Below, piece by piece: positions 9,857-18,822 of a stretch of DNA of 64,000 nt (position 1 is its first letter; every line of letters starts with the position of its first letter). Location: NCBI GenBank assembly GCA_019240475.1, contig JAFAYI010000030.1:1-64000 (forward strand), given 5' to 3'. Below the pieces are notes generated by a model. It saw only the letters and a list, made by a program, of their open reading frames with translations, was not told the origin of the DNA and did no database searches. Position numbers and translations under genes: made by a program. This DNA is from Acidobacteriaceae bacterium (lineage in GTDB: Bacteria > Acidobacteriota > Terriglobia > Bryobacterales > Bryobacteraceae).

Positions 9857-10457
9857 ATAAACGGATAGGGATAACTCGTGGCTGTGCCGGGTCGTAAAAG
9901 CACAGCGGACCGCTCCCGATCACTTGCATCCGGAACCGATACAACCTCGCGCACCGCGCCCAGGATGTGGGTAGCTAATGGGGCGCGGTTTTAGCGAAGG
10001 TGCGCATGGTGCTAGGTAAAGCGCTCCAGGGTATCCATACACGCCCGTGAGCTTTCTGCTGGCGAGAGCTCTTACGTTGATTCGCGAACTGGCTTACATC
10101 AGTCACGTCATCATCACCATATGACCGCAACCTAATCAGGTTGCACAGGAGAGGTGGTAAATCTGTCCGGACATCGGCCACTCGGAAGGTGTGACCAGAT
10201 ACGGAACAAAAAGTCTCCTTGTGTCCGCCAAACTTCGGCCTTTGCGCGCCGTGGAACGGCAAACCGTGCATGGGAATGGTTCTCCTTACGATTCGTCACC
10301 TGTGATGGCTTAGCGTTTAGCTTCTGAATTGCGCCATTGTGCTACTCGGAAACACTCGTGCGTAAGCCCAAACTCACGACACTAACGGCCAACAAAAAGC
10401 AGTTTGTAGGCGTTATGATCTTTCGCGACAAAGATTTGGTGTTTCTAGATCAACGCC
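9857..10457. other. Intergenic region between defence operon and conjugation genes
   Basis: About 600 bases between two convergent transcription units. A terminator-like hairpin (9953-9992) lies about 100 bases after the helicase stop. The open frames here lack recognisable domains. No tRNA, att copy or repeat was recognised. Confidence 0.55.
9953..9992 (+). terminator. Candidate terminator after defence operon
   Basis: The arms ACCGCGCCC (9953-9961) and GGGCGCGGT (9981-9989) are perfect complements with a 19-nt loop, followed by a short T tract. Its position after the last defence gene suits a rho-independent terminator. The large loop and short T run lower confidence. Confidence 0.45.
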
Positions 10458-11435
10458 TCAATTGAGAGCAGATTCGTATATTGATACGGCCTTGTACGTG
10501 TTCAGGCCAGCATCAAAGCCGTGCACTTCAAGAATATGAGCGACTCTCCGCTCATGCCCACACCGCTCAACCTGTACAACCAAATCGATCAGATCTCCAA
10601 TCTCTGCCTGGATCGCACGGTACGGAAGATCCACGTCGGCCCGGAGCGCGAGACTGGCGAGACGAGAGAGGGCCTGCACCGCCGAGTTTGCATGCAACGT
10701 GGAGATGGAACCTGCGTGGCCGGTGTTGAGCGCGTCTACCAAGTCAAACGCTTCGCCTCCCCGGACTTCACCGATGATCAGACGGTCCGGCCGGTGACGA
10801 AGCGTCGCTTTGACGAGGTCTCGAACGGTAACTGCAGGAACCGATACATTTCCGCCGCCGTCCCGGACCTCTTTCCGCGCTTCGAAGCGACATACATTTG
10901 GGTGATCCACCTTCAGCTCCATCGTGTCTTCGATCACCGCCAGGCGTTCAGACTGCGGAATGAAATCGATCAAGGCTTTCGTGAACGTTGTCTTGCCGGT
11001 ATCCGTGCCGCCGCTGACGAGAATGGTTCGCCGGTTGCGGACCGCGCTCGCGAGCAGGTCGGCAGCCGGTCGCGGGATTGCGCCCACGTCCACCAGTTCA
11101 TCGAGCGTAAACCAATGAGGCCGAAATTTCCGAACGGTAAGAGTGACACCGTGCAGCGAGCAAGGCGGAAACGCCGCTGCCACTCGGGAACCATCTGGCA
11201 GGCGGGCCTCGAGTAAAGGTTTGGATTCGCTGATATCCTCCCCAAGTGAGCGTGCGATCCGCTTAACGGCGGTCGAAAGATATCTTTGCTCAATTTTGGC
11301 GTGGACACGGTACAGCACGCCGGCGCGCTGCATAAAGATCGCACCGTCTCCATTGACCATCACTTCGGATACATTTGGGTCAGTAATCAAGTCCGCAATC
11401 GGTTGTAAGAACGGGAGAATCGTTTCGAGCGACAT
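10458..11435 (-). CDS. trbB: VirB11/TrbB-type conjugation ATPase
   Basis: A 325-residue secretion ATPase that would power pilus assembly and DNA transfer at the cytoplasmic face of the T4SS. It has an N-terminal domain (PNVSEVMVNGDG), Walker A GGTDTGKTT, an Asp box (AVIEDTMEL), Walker B (LIIGEVRGGEAFDLVDAL) and the His-box region (TGHAGSISTLHAN). The Walker A has Asp-Thr where most relatives have Gly-Ser or Asn-Ser. It lies downstream of the relaxase, separated by 9 bases, and is the last gene of the long minus-strand conjugation operon. In RP4, trbB instead starts the trb operon. Confidence 0.9.
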   Translation of the reverse strand: MSLETILPFLQPIADLITDPNVSEVMVNGDGAIFMQRAGVLYRVHAKIEQRYLSTAVKRIARSLGEDISESKPLLEARLPDGSRVAAAFPPCSLHGVTLTVRKFRPHWFTLDELVDVGAIPRPAADLLASAVRNRRTILVSGGTDTGKTTFTKALIDFIPQSERLAVIEDTMELKVDHPNVCRFEARKEVRDGGGNVSVPAVTVRDLVKATLRHRPDRLIIGEVRGGEAFDLVDALNTGHAGSISTLHANSAVQALSRLASLALRADVDLPYRAIQAEIGDLIDLVVQVERCGHERRVAHILEVHGFDAGLNTYKAVSIYESALN

Positions 11436-11444
11436 TTGCGTAAC

Positions 11445-14147
11445 TCACACCGCCATTGCGTAGCTGTCAATCTCTTCCGGCGCAAGAGCCGTGGCGTTCT
11501 CGTGTCGGCGGGAGAGCGCCCCTGCGAGCTGGTCTTCATTGTCGGTGAAGATCTGGGCGTCGCATCGTGGCCGAGAAGTCGCCACATAGGCCAGCGTTTC
11601 ATCAATCAACGCGCGACTCTTGCTGTCCGACGTATCGACATGAATGAATACCTGATCGACGGTCGCACCCTGAGAAGAGTGGGAGGTCATTGCGTATGCG
11701 TAATCCAGATGCTGATTCTCTCGAAGGTTCCAGCCGACAACTCGCTCTGAATGATCGAGCTGAACGCGAATGTTGCCATTGGCATCCAGATGGGTTACGG
11801 TGCCGATGTCGCGATTACTGATCCCTTTATCCTTCCAAGGGCTGGTGAATTGTACGCGATCGCCTTCGGCGAATGAACGGATTTCCGGCTCGTACAGAGC
11901 CACACCTCGCAAACGGCCGGGATCGTAAGTCACAACTTGCCCGTCTGGTTTTTTGACCGTGATCTGGTTGTGCTCGCTGTCGATATCGATTACGGTCGCG
12001 TAGCTCTTCGGCTCGATGCCAAGGATTTCACTCCCGCGCAGATACCGGACAGAATCGCCGACGTGATAGGAACTGGCGATACCTCGGTCCTCGCTGGTCA
12101 GCTCCTGACGGCTAACAAGTACTGGCAAGCGATAAACATCAGGACCTAGCTGGTTTGCGTCTCGCAGTTCGGTGCGTATTGCCGCGTTCAACTCTTTCCG
12201 GGACCTATTGTCGGGCGAGATCACAAGCGTGCCTTCCGGGCTTGCGGCGTACGCTCGGGCAATCGCGGCGAGACGTTCGTCGCGATGCTCGACGGAATGA
12301 ATCCGATGTTGCGAAGCGAGCAGCTCGACACCTTCACCTATACGGCCGGCCGCCATTGCTTCTACGGCTTGTCGAAGGCCTTCCTCTTTTTGGCGAACGA
12401 TCTTCTCGAGCCGGATCGTCTGGATCCCGGCGTCCTGTAGTTCAGCGAATATGCGCCCAGCTTCTATAGATTGGTGTTGGCGAGTGTCGCCGATCAGGAG
12501 CACGCGATCCTGCGGCTGCACCGTTTGGAGAAGCTGGTACATCTGTTTGCCCGATGTGAGGCTTGATTCGTCCACAAAGAAGAGCTTCGGGCGTTGGTCT
12601 TCGGGCGCGGTCTGTCCGCGTGTGAGATACGCCTGCAGTGTTTCGGAATCGATCCCGGCATTTCGCAGTTCTTTGGCGGCACGAGAGGTGGGGCCCAGGC
12701 CAACGGCTCGGTAGCCGTGCTCTTCCGCAAGTTCCCGGACGGCGGCCAATGCGGTGGTCTTACCTGTTCCAGCGCCTCCCTGAATACCAGCGATTTGATT
12801 GCTCGTCGTTAAGGCTTCATAGACGAGCCGGCGCTGGTCGTCATTTAGGCTGTTTCCATAACGGGCGAGAACCGTGCCGTAAGAAATGCCCTGAACCGCA
12901 GCGACGGTATTCCCTCTCGCCCGGACGCGCTCAATCGTCTCGCGCTCAGTGTGAATGAGTTCGGGCGTGGTGTACCGAGCTGCCGGGGCGCTCGGACGAA
13001 TGTGCCGAACTTCCAAGAATCTTTGCGCAGTCTTTTGACGGTCCAGCTCCGCGACGATGTCAGGCAGGCGAGCGCGTCCGTGGGTGTGTCGAAGCGCGTC
13101 GCGGATCGTTTCGAAGTGCTCGAATACGGCACTGCGTTCGGACAGCCGCTCGCGCGCGAAATTGATTGCGGCTTGCGATTTCTCCTGAGTCTTTTCGGCT
13201 GAGAGCTCGCGCACATGACGCCCGGCCGCTTCTCGAACAACTTGGTGAGGTTGATGGCCGAACTCCGCAGCATTGCGCTGGTGGACAGCACGGAGTTCGT
13301 CAGGAGTAAGCTTCAATTTCTCCTCCCGCACTTGGTGAGCGATGTAACCGGCCGCCTCTCGACCGCCGATCCCTTTCTCCTCCATTGCCCTGCGAATTTC
13401 TGCAGACCGCTGGCTCTCGGCTTGGAGGTATTCAGGCGAATAGCCCTTGATTTCGGGAGCGTGATTCTTGCCTCGCTGGATCTGATATCCGAGTTGCCGG
13501 AGCTCATATTCGAGCTGGTTCTGATACACGGCGGTCGACATCGACTGCACCTTGAACAGCTCGTAGGGCTGCAGCGATCGTGCTTGCCCGAAACGGTCCT
13601 CGGTCATGTTGAAGACGACAACATGTGTATGGAGGTGCGGGGCCGGGTATCCATCGACGGGCCGCGCTGTATCGTGGTCAAAGGTTGCGGCGATCCACTT
13701 GCCCGTAGTCTCGGCGGGATTGTTGCCGCCTAACCTGGCTTGGACGTAATTCTCGGTGGCGTCCAGCGCCACGCGCACTGCGTTTCGATGCGCTTGCCGA
13801 ACCCGCTCATCCTCGCCCACGAGGGCTGTCAAGCTGATGGTCTTGGGCGCGTTGAAAGTCAGGTCCCAGCCCGCCCGGTGACCGAGCTCCTCACCGGCCT
13901 GGGTCTTGATCGTGTCGCGGTGCTTGATGAGCTGCTCTCCCGTCTCAGGATGCTGCCCTTCCGATAATCGGTCGAACGCTTGCGCCGTGACTTCGCCGGA
14001 AAGCTTCAGAGTCGGTGCGAGGCGTCCATGCCACTCGCCCCGGAGCGTGCCACCTTCCGTGAAATAGGAATTCGATGCCGAAGCGTATTCCGAGCGATAG
14101 TAGCTTTGCACCTTACCCGTGGTCAACGGTTTGGAGATGTCCAGCAT
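11445..14147 (-). CDS. MobF-family relaxase/helicase (TrwC/TraI-like)
   Basis: A 900-residue conjugative relaxase. The N-terminal ~300 residues are a TrwC relaxase domain with early tyrosines (SYYRSEYASASNSYF), the conserved AGWDLTFNAPKTISL and a histidine triad (HLHTHVVVFN). It would nick oriT and stay covalently attached to the transferred strand. The C-terminal half is an SF1 helicase with Walker A GGAGTGKTT, FVDESSL, LIGDTRQHQSIEAG and the YAMTSHSSQGATVDQ motif. Its ATG lies two bases after the coupling-protein stop. At 900 residues it resembles TrwC in size and lacks the extra C-terminal domains of F TraI. Confidence 0.94.
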   Translation of the reverse strand: MLDISKPLTTGKVQSYYRSEYASASNSYFTEGGTLRGEWHGRLAPTLKLSGEVTAQAFDRLSEGQHPETGEQLIKHRDTIKTQAGEELGHRAGWDLTFNAPKTISLTALVGEDERVRQAHRNAVRVALDATENYVQARLGGNNPAETTGKWIAATFDHDTARPVDGYPAPHLHTHVVVFNMTEDRFGQARSLQPYELFKVQSMSTAVYQNQLEYELRQLGYQIQRGKNHAPEIKGYSPEYLQAESQRSAEIRRAMEEKGIGGREAAGYIAHQVREEKLKLTPDELRAVHQRNAAEFGHQPHQVVREAAGRHVRELSAEKTQEKSQAAINFARERLSERSAVFEHFETIRDALRHTHGRARLPDIVAELDRQKTAQRFLEVRHIRPSAPAARYTTPELIHTERETIERVRARGNTVAAVQGISYGTVLARYGNSLNDDQRRLVYEALTTSNQIAGIQGGAGTGKTTALAAVRELAEEHGYRAVGLGPTSRAAKELRNAGIDSETLQAYLTRGQTAPEDQRPKLFFVDESSLTSGKQMYQLLQTVQPQDRVLLIGDTRQHQSIEAGRIFAELQDAGIQTIRLEKIVRQKEEGLRQAVEAMAAGRIGEGVELLASQHRIHSVEHRDERLAAIARAYAASPEGTLVISPDNRSRKELNAAIRTELRDANQLGPDVYRLPVLVSRQELTSEDRGIASSYHVGDSVRYLRGSEILGIEPKSYATVIDIDSEHNQITVKKPDGQVVTYDPGRLRGVALYEPEIRSFAEGDRVQFTSPWKDKGISNRDIGTVTHLDANGNIRVQLDHSERVVGWNLRENQHLDYAYAMTSHSSQGATVDQVFIHVDTSDSKSRALIDETLAYVATSRPRCDAQIFTDNEDQLAGALSRRHENATALAPEEIDSYAMAV

Positions 14148-14149
14148 GA

Positions 14150-16057
14150 CTAGCCAAGTCCCTCAACTTTCAGCGTGTTCTGGTGTTGTTCGCTATGTTT
14201 CGCGTCGCGCTTACTGGGGCCACGCTTGCGCGTTTTGCTGTGCCGTTCTTCCTGGATATCTGGATCGAGGGGCGGGTGCTGTACGGCAGGAATTACGCGT
14301 TCGATTAGGTCCGGGGCGCGCCTGGTGCGTGGAGCTGGACTGAAGCGTATCGCGACGATTTTATCCTGCTGAACGAAGTATCCATGGAGGTCTTCAAGCC
14401 CCTGGATCTCCGATTCCATAACAACCGGGTCGATGACGCGCTCTGTGCTGTAGGTGCGGTGACGGCGTTGAAACCAGCGCGCCGGCTTGCTCTCGCGGAT
14501 TCTCTCGAGCTGCGCCTTGCCGATGAGGTCGCTCAGGTGCTTTGCCGCGCGCGGCTCACGGGTGCGAAGCACGATATTCGTATACGCTTGACTGAGAATC
14601 GTCTCTGCCTTCTTCCCGTAGAGAGCGTCGAGTTGGCTCATGCCCTGGAACCCGAGAACGATAGGATTGTCGGACTTGCGTTGCTTAGTGAGTGCGGAGT
14701 GCAACTGAGGCAAGGCGTTCAAGGATGCGAGCTCGTCGAGAATCATCCATACGCGTGCTTGGCCGGGCACGGGCGCCGTGGCCTGGAGCTTCAAAATGAG
14801 CATGTCGAGCCATAGACTTTGCATGGGCCGCAACGCGTCAATGGTGTCCGGGGTGGACGTAATAAAGATCCATCCTTTGCGTTCCCTTGCCCATTGCCGA
14901 ACGGTCCAGGTGCGGCGACCGTCAGCGTGCGTGGGCATCATTCGAAGCGGTTTGCCGGCTTCATTCAAACTGCCCAAAATGCCGGCACGCTGAGGCGGCG
15001 CATTGGCGGTTAGCGTGTGAGCGTGCTCCGTCCCTTTGACGCGTTTGTCGATCTCATCTGGATGCGCCATCCAGTAAGAGAGTTCATTCACAGTAGGCTT
15101 GTAGGCCGCCAGCAGATACGCGAAGATCGCACGTGTATGAGATAAGAAAAATTGCTGGCGTGTCGGCTCGTCCGGGAAGAGCCCGAGTGCGATCGGCGTA
15201 GCCTCAGCTTCATCGTTCGCCTCGGCCCCGATAGACCAATAGGGGCAGCGCTCGTCCTTCGGATTCAGAACCCAATCGCCACGCCTTTCATCGAAGAATT
15301 CCTGAATGTACTCGCGATCCGGGTCGAAGATGATAGCGACTTCCCCGCGGGTTTCGACTTGCGAAATAATCTGGCGGACGAGCGTCGATTTGCCGGTGCC
15401 GGTGTCGCCCGCGATCTGGATGTGGTGGGCCTCTCGATCACGCTGCATCACAAGATTGCAGCCTGACTTTCCCGGCTTCAGGCACTCAAGCGGGTTCCGA
15501 AAGTTGTCGAGTCGAAACCGTAGTCCATTACCGCGAGTGCGCCAGTTAAACTGCCAGCGGCTGATCAGGCCAGGGCCTCGAAGGAGGCGGCCGTTACGCG
15601 CACTTACATCGTGAGATCGGTCTAAAAACGCCCCGGCTGTGACCAACGTGATGAGGCAGAAACCGAACCCGAAAAGCGGCCAATGAAGGATGCCCGTTAA
15701 GCTGTGGTTGGCGTAGATGTACCGCTTGAGCCATAGCCCGAACGCTTGCGATTGCAAGGCAACTCGCCGAACGCTTATGGGACCGGTCGGATGTTCGAAG
15801 AGCGACTCGTTTGCAGGATGTGAGCCGACAAAAACGATATGGAACGATGGGCCGGTCGCATTTCGTGCCGGTATCGTCGGAAAGTCTGAAAAGAGCGTGG
15901 TTCGAACGTACGCGGGGAAATAGAACCGCTCGAGTGGCGATGCCAGTCGCAGCCACAGGCGGACCAGAAGCACACCGCATAAAAGAGCAAGTCCGAGTCC
16001 GGCGAAACGGCAAATTGGCAACCGGTGTGGCCAGCGGGGAGCTACGTCATTTGTCAT
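14150..16057 (-). CDS. Type IV coupling protein (TrwB/TraD/VirD4-like)
   Basis: A 635-residue DNA pump that links relaxosome to secretion channel. Two N-terminal membrane segments (around FAGLGLALLCGVLLVRLWL and WPLFGFGFCLITLVTAGAF) anchor it. The motor domain shows Walker A AGDTGTGKST, Walker B (IIFDPDREY) and the later RVWMILDELASL and GFQGMSQL motifs. The start MTNDV at 16057 is preferred because it needs only an 11-base overlap with the upstream relaxosome gene. An upstream ATG at 16084 is possible. The C-terminal tail is basic and rich in Lys/Arg. Immediately downstream lies the MobF relaxase, the usual partner. Confidence 0.92.
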   Translation of the reverse strand: MTNDVAPRWPHRLPICRFAGLGLALLCGVLLVRLWLRLASPLERFYFPAYVRTTLFSDFPTIPARNATGPSFHIVFVGSHPANESLFEHPTGPISVRRVALQSQAFGLWLKRYIYANHSLTGILHWPLFGFGFCLITLVTAGAFLDRSHDVSARNGRLLRGPGLISRWQFNWRTRGNGLRFRLDNFRNPLECLKPGKSGCNLVMQRDREAHHIQIAGDTGTGKSTLVRQIISQVETRGEVAIIFDPDREYIQEFFDERRGDWVLNPKDERCPYWSIGAEANDEAEATPIALGLFPDEPTRQQFFLSHTRAIFAYLLAAYKPTVNELSYWMAHPDEIDKRVKGTEHAHTLTANAPPQRAGILGSLNEAGKPLRMMPTHADGRRTWTVRQWARERKGWIFITSTPDTIDALRPMQSLWLDMLILKLQATAPVPGQARVWMILDELASLNALPQLHSALTKQRKSDNPIVLGFQGMSQLDALYGKKAETILSQAYTNIVLRTREPRAAKHLSDLIGKAQLERIRESKPARWFQRRHRTYSTERVIDPVVMESEIQGLEDLHGYFVQQDKIVAIRFSPAPRTRRAPDLIERVIPAVQHPPLDPDIQEERHSKTRKRGPSKRDAKHSEQHQNTLKVEGLG

Positions 16058-16436
16058 GGGCCGCCTCCGCTGACGCGTCGCCATTCAGCCCGATTAACGA
16101 CTGCGAACGGAATGCTTGAATACGCTGTTCGGCCAAGGAGAGCTTGCTCGCTTCAGCCCGGTCCAGGATCTCTTTCAGCCGCGCTTCAGTGATCTCTTCG
16201 CCGCCAATTTGGTCGAGGTTAAGACGCAGAACGATCATTCGAAGACTTAGCAATTCCGAGAGCAAAAGCCTGGCCTCTGGCGATGTCTGCGCGCCCTGCA
16301 GAGCGACCTGGCGGAGCCATTCGCTGAGCGTTAGACCCTGCTCCTCGGAACACTTTCGGAGCAGCGCTTCCTCTCGTGGCGTGACCTTGGCAGTCACGCT
16401 CCGCGTCCGTGCTTTTGTTCTTGTCCCGGTGTGCAT
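16047..16436 (-). CDS. Relaxosome accessory RHH protein (MobC-like)
   Basis: A 129-residue protein with the MobC-type pattern: a basic N-terminus, then KVTPREEALLRKCSEEQGLTLSEWLRQVALQG, which fits a ribbon-helix-helix, and a helical tail. Such proteins bind near oriT and help the relaxase melt the nic region. It lies directly next to the repeat-rich candidate oriT (16437-16678) and overlaps the coupling-protein start by 11 bases. Assignment rests on the RHH pattern and position between the transfer genes. Confidence 0.75.
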   Translation of the reverse strand: MHTGTRTKARTRSVTAKVTPREEALLRKCSEEQGLTLSEWLRQVALQGAQTSPEARLLLSELLSLRMIVLRLNLDQIGGEEITEARLKEILDRAEASKLSLAEQRIQAFRSQSLIGLNGDASAEAAHDK

Positions 16437-16678
16437 CTCGGTGCCTCAGTAGCATAGTTTTGAAGGTTGCTCCAGAGCAACCTGAATATGAAAAAGTCAA
16501 TGAATACGGGCGGTAGCCCGACAGCAACCTGGAAGGGGTGGCCTGTCGTGATGACTCTTGGGATGCGTAGCATCAATACCGCCAGAGGCCACAACTGCCG
16601 ATTCGCGAAGCGACACATTAGCCGATTCGTAATGCGCAGTCTGACTCGAAATTCAAGAGAATCTCGCATCGGGTTTAC
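16437..16678. other. Candidate origin of transfer (oriT)
   Basis: This 242-bp gap lies between two RHH genes inside an otherwise tightly packed conjugation operon. It holds an 8-bp inverted repeat, AGGTTGCT (16464-16471) with AGCAACCT (16476-16483), and a further AGCAACCT at 16523-16530. There is also a GTGGCC/GGCCAC pair (16538-16543, 16587-16592), a GATGC/GCATC hairpin between them, and a 9-bp direct repeat GCCGATTCG at 16597-16605 and 16621-16629. Dense repeats beside relaxosome genes are typical of oriT. The nic site cannot be placed by eye. Confidence 0.5.
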
Positions 16679-16957
16679 CTACGCTTTTGCCTCAGCTTTG
16701 CGCCGGGATCTACCGTTCGGTCGAACCGCAACTTCGCCTGCGCTTGGATGCTCTTGCCTGAAGTTTTGAAAACCTTTATCCGCGGCGAAGAGCCGCTTCA
16801 GAGCAGCCGCGACAACATGGCTCGTTGAACTGTCGCTCGCATATTGTCCGTACGCGCGAAGATCACGAGCAATTTCCGGTCTCAGTCGAATCGTGACTTG
16901 CTCGTCTGGTTGCTTGTCTTCGGGTTCAATAATTGATGCTGACATATCTGGCTCCAT
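16679..16957 (-). CDS. Small RHH-like DNA-binding protein
   Basis: A 92-residue protein with a possible RHH core (EQVTIRLRPEIARDLRAYGQYASDSSTSHVVAAALKRLF, cut here for description: strand VTIRLR, helices RDLRAYGQY and SHVVAAALKRLF). The C-terminal tail is Lys/Arg-rich. It lies three bases after virB8 and immediately before the candidate oriT, so a TraY-like or TraJ-like relaxosome role, or regulation of the transfer operon, is likely. No catalytic motif is visible. Confidence 0.6.
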   Translation of the reverse strand: MEPDMSASIIEPEDKQPDEQVTIRLRPEIARDLRAYGQYASDSSTSHVVAAALKRLFAADKGFQNFRQEHPSAGEVAVRPNGRSRRKAEAKA

Positions 16958-16960
16958 CGA

Positions 16961-17647
16961 TCAATTGAAGGCTTGGTCCTCACGAAAATAAGTGATTGCG
17001 ATTCCGAGCGGGTTATGAACGATCAACTCGTTCGGAATATTGGGATTGATGCGGAACACGAACTCGGCGGCCCAGCGTTCGCGATGGGTCTCCAAGCCGG
17101 AGGAGTTGCTGAAGATCTTGGTGAATTCAACCCGCGCCCTGTAAGGCTCAGTCTGTAGATCCTCAATTACGACGTTGTTCACGGCCACGTCGATGTCGTC
17201 GTCGGCGCTGGTGAGGAACTTCGGAAGCCATTGTGACTTGCGGTCGCGCGCGTCAATAGCGCTGAACAGAGCACGGTCCAAGAAGTACAGGCTATTCACG
17301 TACTGCTGGGCAACAGTCTTGTGATTCCGAGAGTAATAACCGATCACGAATTGCGTCAGGAAGTACCGGATCTCCGGCGCCTGTGGCTTGTAAACGAAAT
17401 CCTGGTAGGCAAGAGCTTCGGCTCGGCCCACTTCGTTGACTCGGATGACGAGTGGTTTTACGTGAGCTGCTACGGTTACTGCGCGGCTCAGAGCCCAGGC
17501 CAAAACGGCTATGACAACGGCAAGAATCAACACCGTGATTTTGAGCGCCGTGTTGGTCGTCAGAGTCGAGCCGTAGTACTCGTATTCCTGGCGCGCGGCG
17601 GGCTCGATCGGGGGAAGCGCGGCGGTCATAACTTGCTTGCCGATCAT
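16961..17647 (-). CDS. VirB8/TrbF-like T4SS assembly protein
   Basis: A 228-residue bitopic inner-membrane protein. A short cytoplasmic N-terminus is followed by one membrane segment (ALKITVLILAVVIAVLAWAL) and a periplasmic VirB8 fold domain (residues ~70-228). It would nucleate assembly of the channel with VirB9 and VirB10. The start MIGKQVMTAALPP at 17647 is chosen because its ATG overlaps the virB6 stop (ATGA). The open frame extends far upstream, but that part overlaps virB6 and is Arg/His-rich, not VirB8-like. Ordering differs from RP4, where trbF lies between trbE and trbG. Confidence 0.85.
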   Translation of the reverse strand: MIGKQVMTAALPPIEPAARQEYEYYGSTLTTNTALKITVLILAVVIAVLAWALSRAVTVAAHVKPLVIRVNEVGRAEALAYQDFVYKPQAPEIRYFLTQFVIGYYSRNHKTVAQQYVNSLYFLDRALFSAIDARDRKSQWLPKFLTSADDDIDVAVNNVVIEDLQTEPYRARVEFTKIFSNSSGLETHRERWAAEFVFRINPNIPNELIVHNPLGIAITYFREDQAFN

Positions 17648-18582
17648 GCGAACGCTCCCCGGATTGCACCGGCCAGACTGCCGGCAAGTCCGCTGCCCGC
17701 GGCTGCTGTTCCTTTGAAGAGATCGCTCATGAAACTGGTGATTTTGAAAATGCTGAAGAATAGCCCGATGTTGAGCATCCCGAATGGCACGATCAGTAGC
17801 AGCAAATGAGGGAGGCTGTAATCTTGCTGGATGGAATTGGTGAAGAATCGGACGATCGCGTTTGCAAAGATGTAAACAAGCGCGCTGGACAGGACGCGGT
17901 AGAAGCTGTACTGCAGCATGAATTGGAGCCAATTCCAGAACAGCCAATTGACTCTTGGCACGATTAACCAAGGAATAAAGAGCGGTCCTAAAAGACTGCC
18001 GATCCCGATCGCGACGAACCCGAGAACCGTGACGGCAAACAGAACGCCTTCGATGAGGATCATGTCGAGCAGAACGCACACGTAAACGAACACCATGAGG
18101 AGGTCATTGTCTGGCTTTTGGGCCTTGTGTGTGGCGTCATTGATAGCTGATAGAAGAGAGTTCAAGCTCGACAGATCGATAATCCCGGCGAGTTGCCGTC
18201 CAGTATCTGGAAGAAGTTGGTGGAAGCTGGAATTTGTCCAGGGTAGGGGCGTGTTGTAGTAGCGCATCATCAACTCCGCAACCAGGAACAACGCAAAGAA
18301 GTGAATGACCCCAGGAAAGTCGAATTCGGGGTGGTGACGCGACGCGCTATATAGTGCCCATTTGAGACCGTAGATCGTTAGCATGATGATGGCGATCGCT
18401 GTCAAGAGTTGGTTGCCCATGGATAGGAAAACCGGCGAATCCGCGGCAACCAAATTGTCGATATTGGACGTGATCATCGTGAGGTAATCCACGGTGCCGC
18501 TGTTGATCGGAATCGTTGGTCCGGATTGGGCGTGCGCCGTGATTGCAGCGACGAACGGCAGCAGCCACAAGAATTTGTGCAT
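17644..18582 (-). CDS. VirB6/TrbL-like T4SS polytopic membrane protein
   Basis: A 312-residue protein with a cleavable-looking signal (MHKFLWLLPFVAAITAHAQ) followed by five or six hydrophobic helices and a Gly/Ala-rich tail (GTAAAGSGLAGSLAGAI). These features and its position fit TrbL/VirB6, the inner-membrane channel component through which DNA passes. It overlaps virB8 by four bases and lies 6 bases after a small membrane gene. Family membership is by topology and context because this family is poorly conserved. Confidence 0.82.
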   Translation of the reverse strand: MHKFLWLLPFVAAITAHAQSGPTIPINSGTVDYLTMITSNIDNLVAADSPVFLSMGNQLLTAIAIIMLTIYGLKWALYSASRHHPEFDFPGVIHFFALFLVAELMMRYYNTPLPWTNSSFHQLLPDTGRQLAGIIDLSSLNSLLSAINDATHKAQKPDNDLLMVFVYVCVLLDMILIEGVLFAVTVLGFVAIGIGSLLGPLFIPWLIVPRVNWLFWNWLQFMLQYSFYRVLSSALVYIFANAIVRFFTNSIQQDYSLPHLLLLIVPFGMLNIGLFFSIFKITSFMSDLFKGTAAAGSGLAGSLAGAIRGAFA

Positions 18583-18588
18583 GGAGGT

Positions 18589-18801
18589 TTACTTCTTGTT
18601 CTGCGCCGCTGCGGATTTGCCCCAGCCGGTGAGAGCGTCGTCTACGTCCTTTTTCTCCTTGGCAGTGGGCGCGCGCAAGAGTTCCTTTCGGTGACGTTCC
18701 GCGACCTCTTCCTTGTGTTTTTCGTAGCCGATATACGCCACGATACTCGCGAGCAATGCAAGGATAACGATGAGCAGTTTCGTCTGAAGAGCTGTAATCA
18801 T
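18589..18801 (-). CDS. Small membrane protein in TrbK position
   Basis: A 70-residue protein with one N-terminal membrane helix (LLIVILALLASIVAYIGY) and a highly charged soluble tail. The ATG at 18801 is preferred over one at 18822 because GGAAGGAA lies about 9 bases upstream. In RP4 the entry-exclusion lipoprotein TrbK sits between trbJ and trbL, which is exactly this position. The protein has no lipobox cysteine, so it is at most an analogue of TrbK. I recognise no family by sequence. Confidence 0.6.
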   Translation of the reverse strand: MITALQTKLLIVILALLASIVAYIGYEKHKEEVAERHRKELLRAPTAKEKKDVDDALTGWGKSAAAQNKK

Positions 18802-18822
18802 ATTCGGTATTCCTTCCTGCAT

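Noticed and set aside
17648..18079. N-terminal extension of the virB8 frame
   Set aside because: It overlaps virB6 in another frame and is His/Arg-rich; the ATGA start at 17647 gives a normal VirB8.
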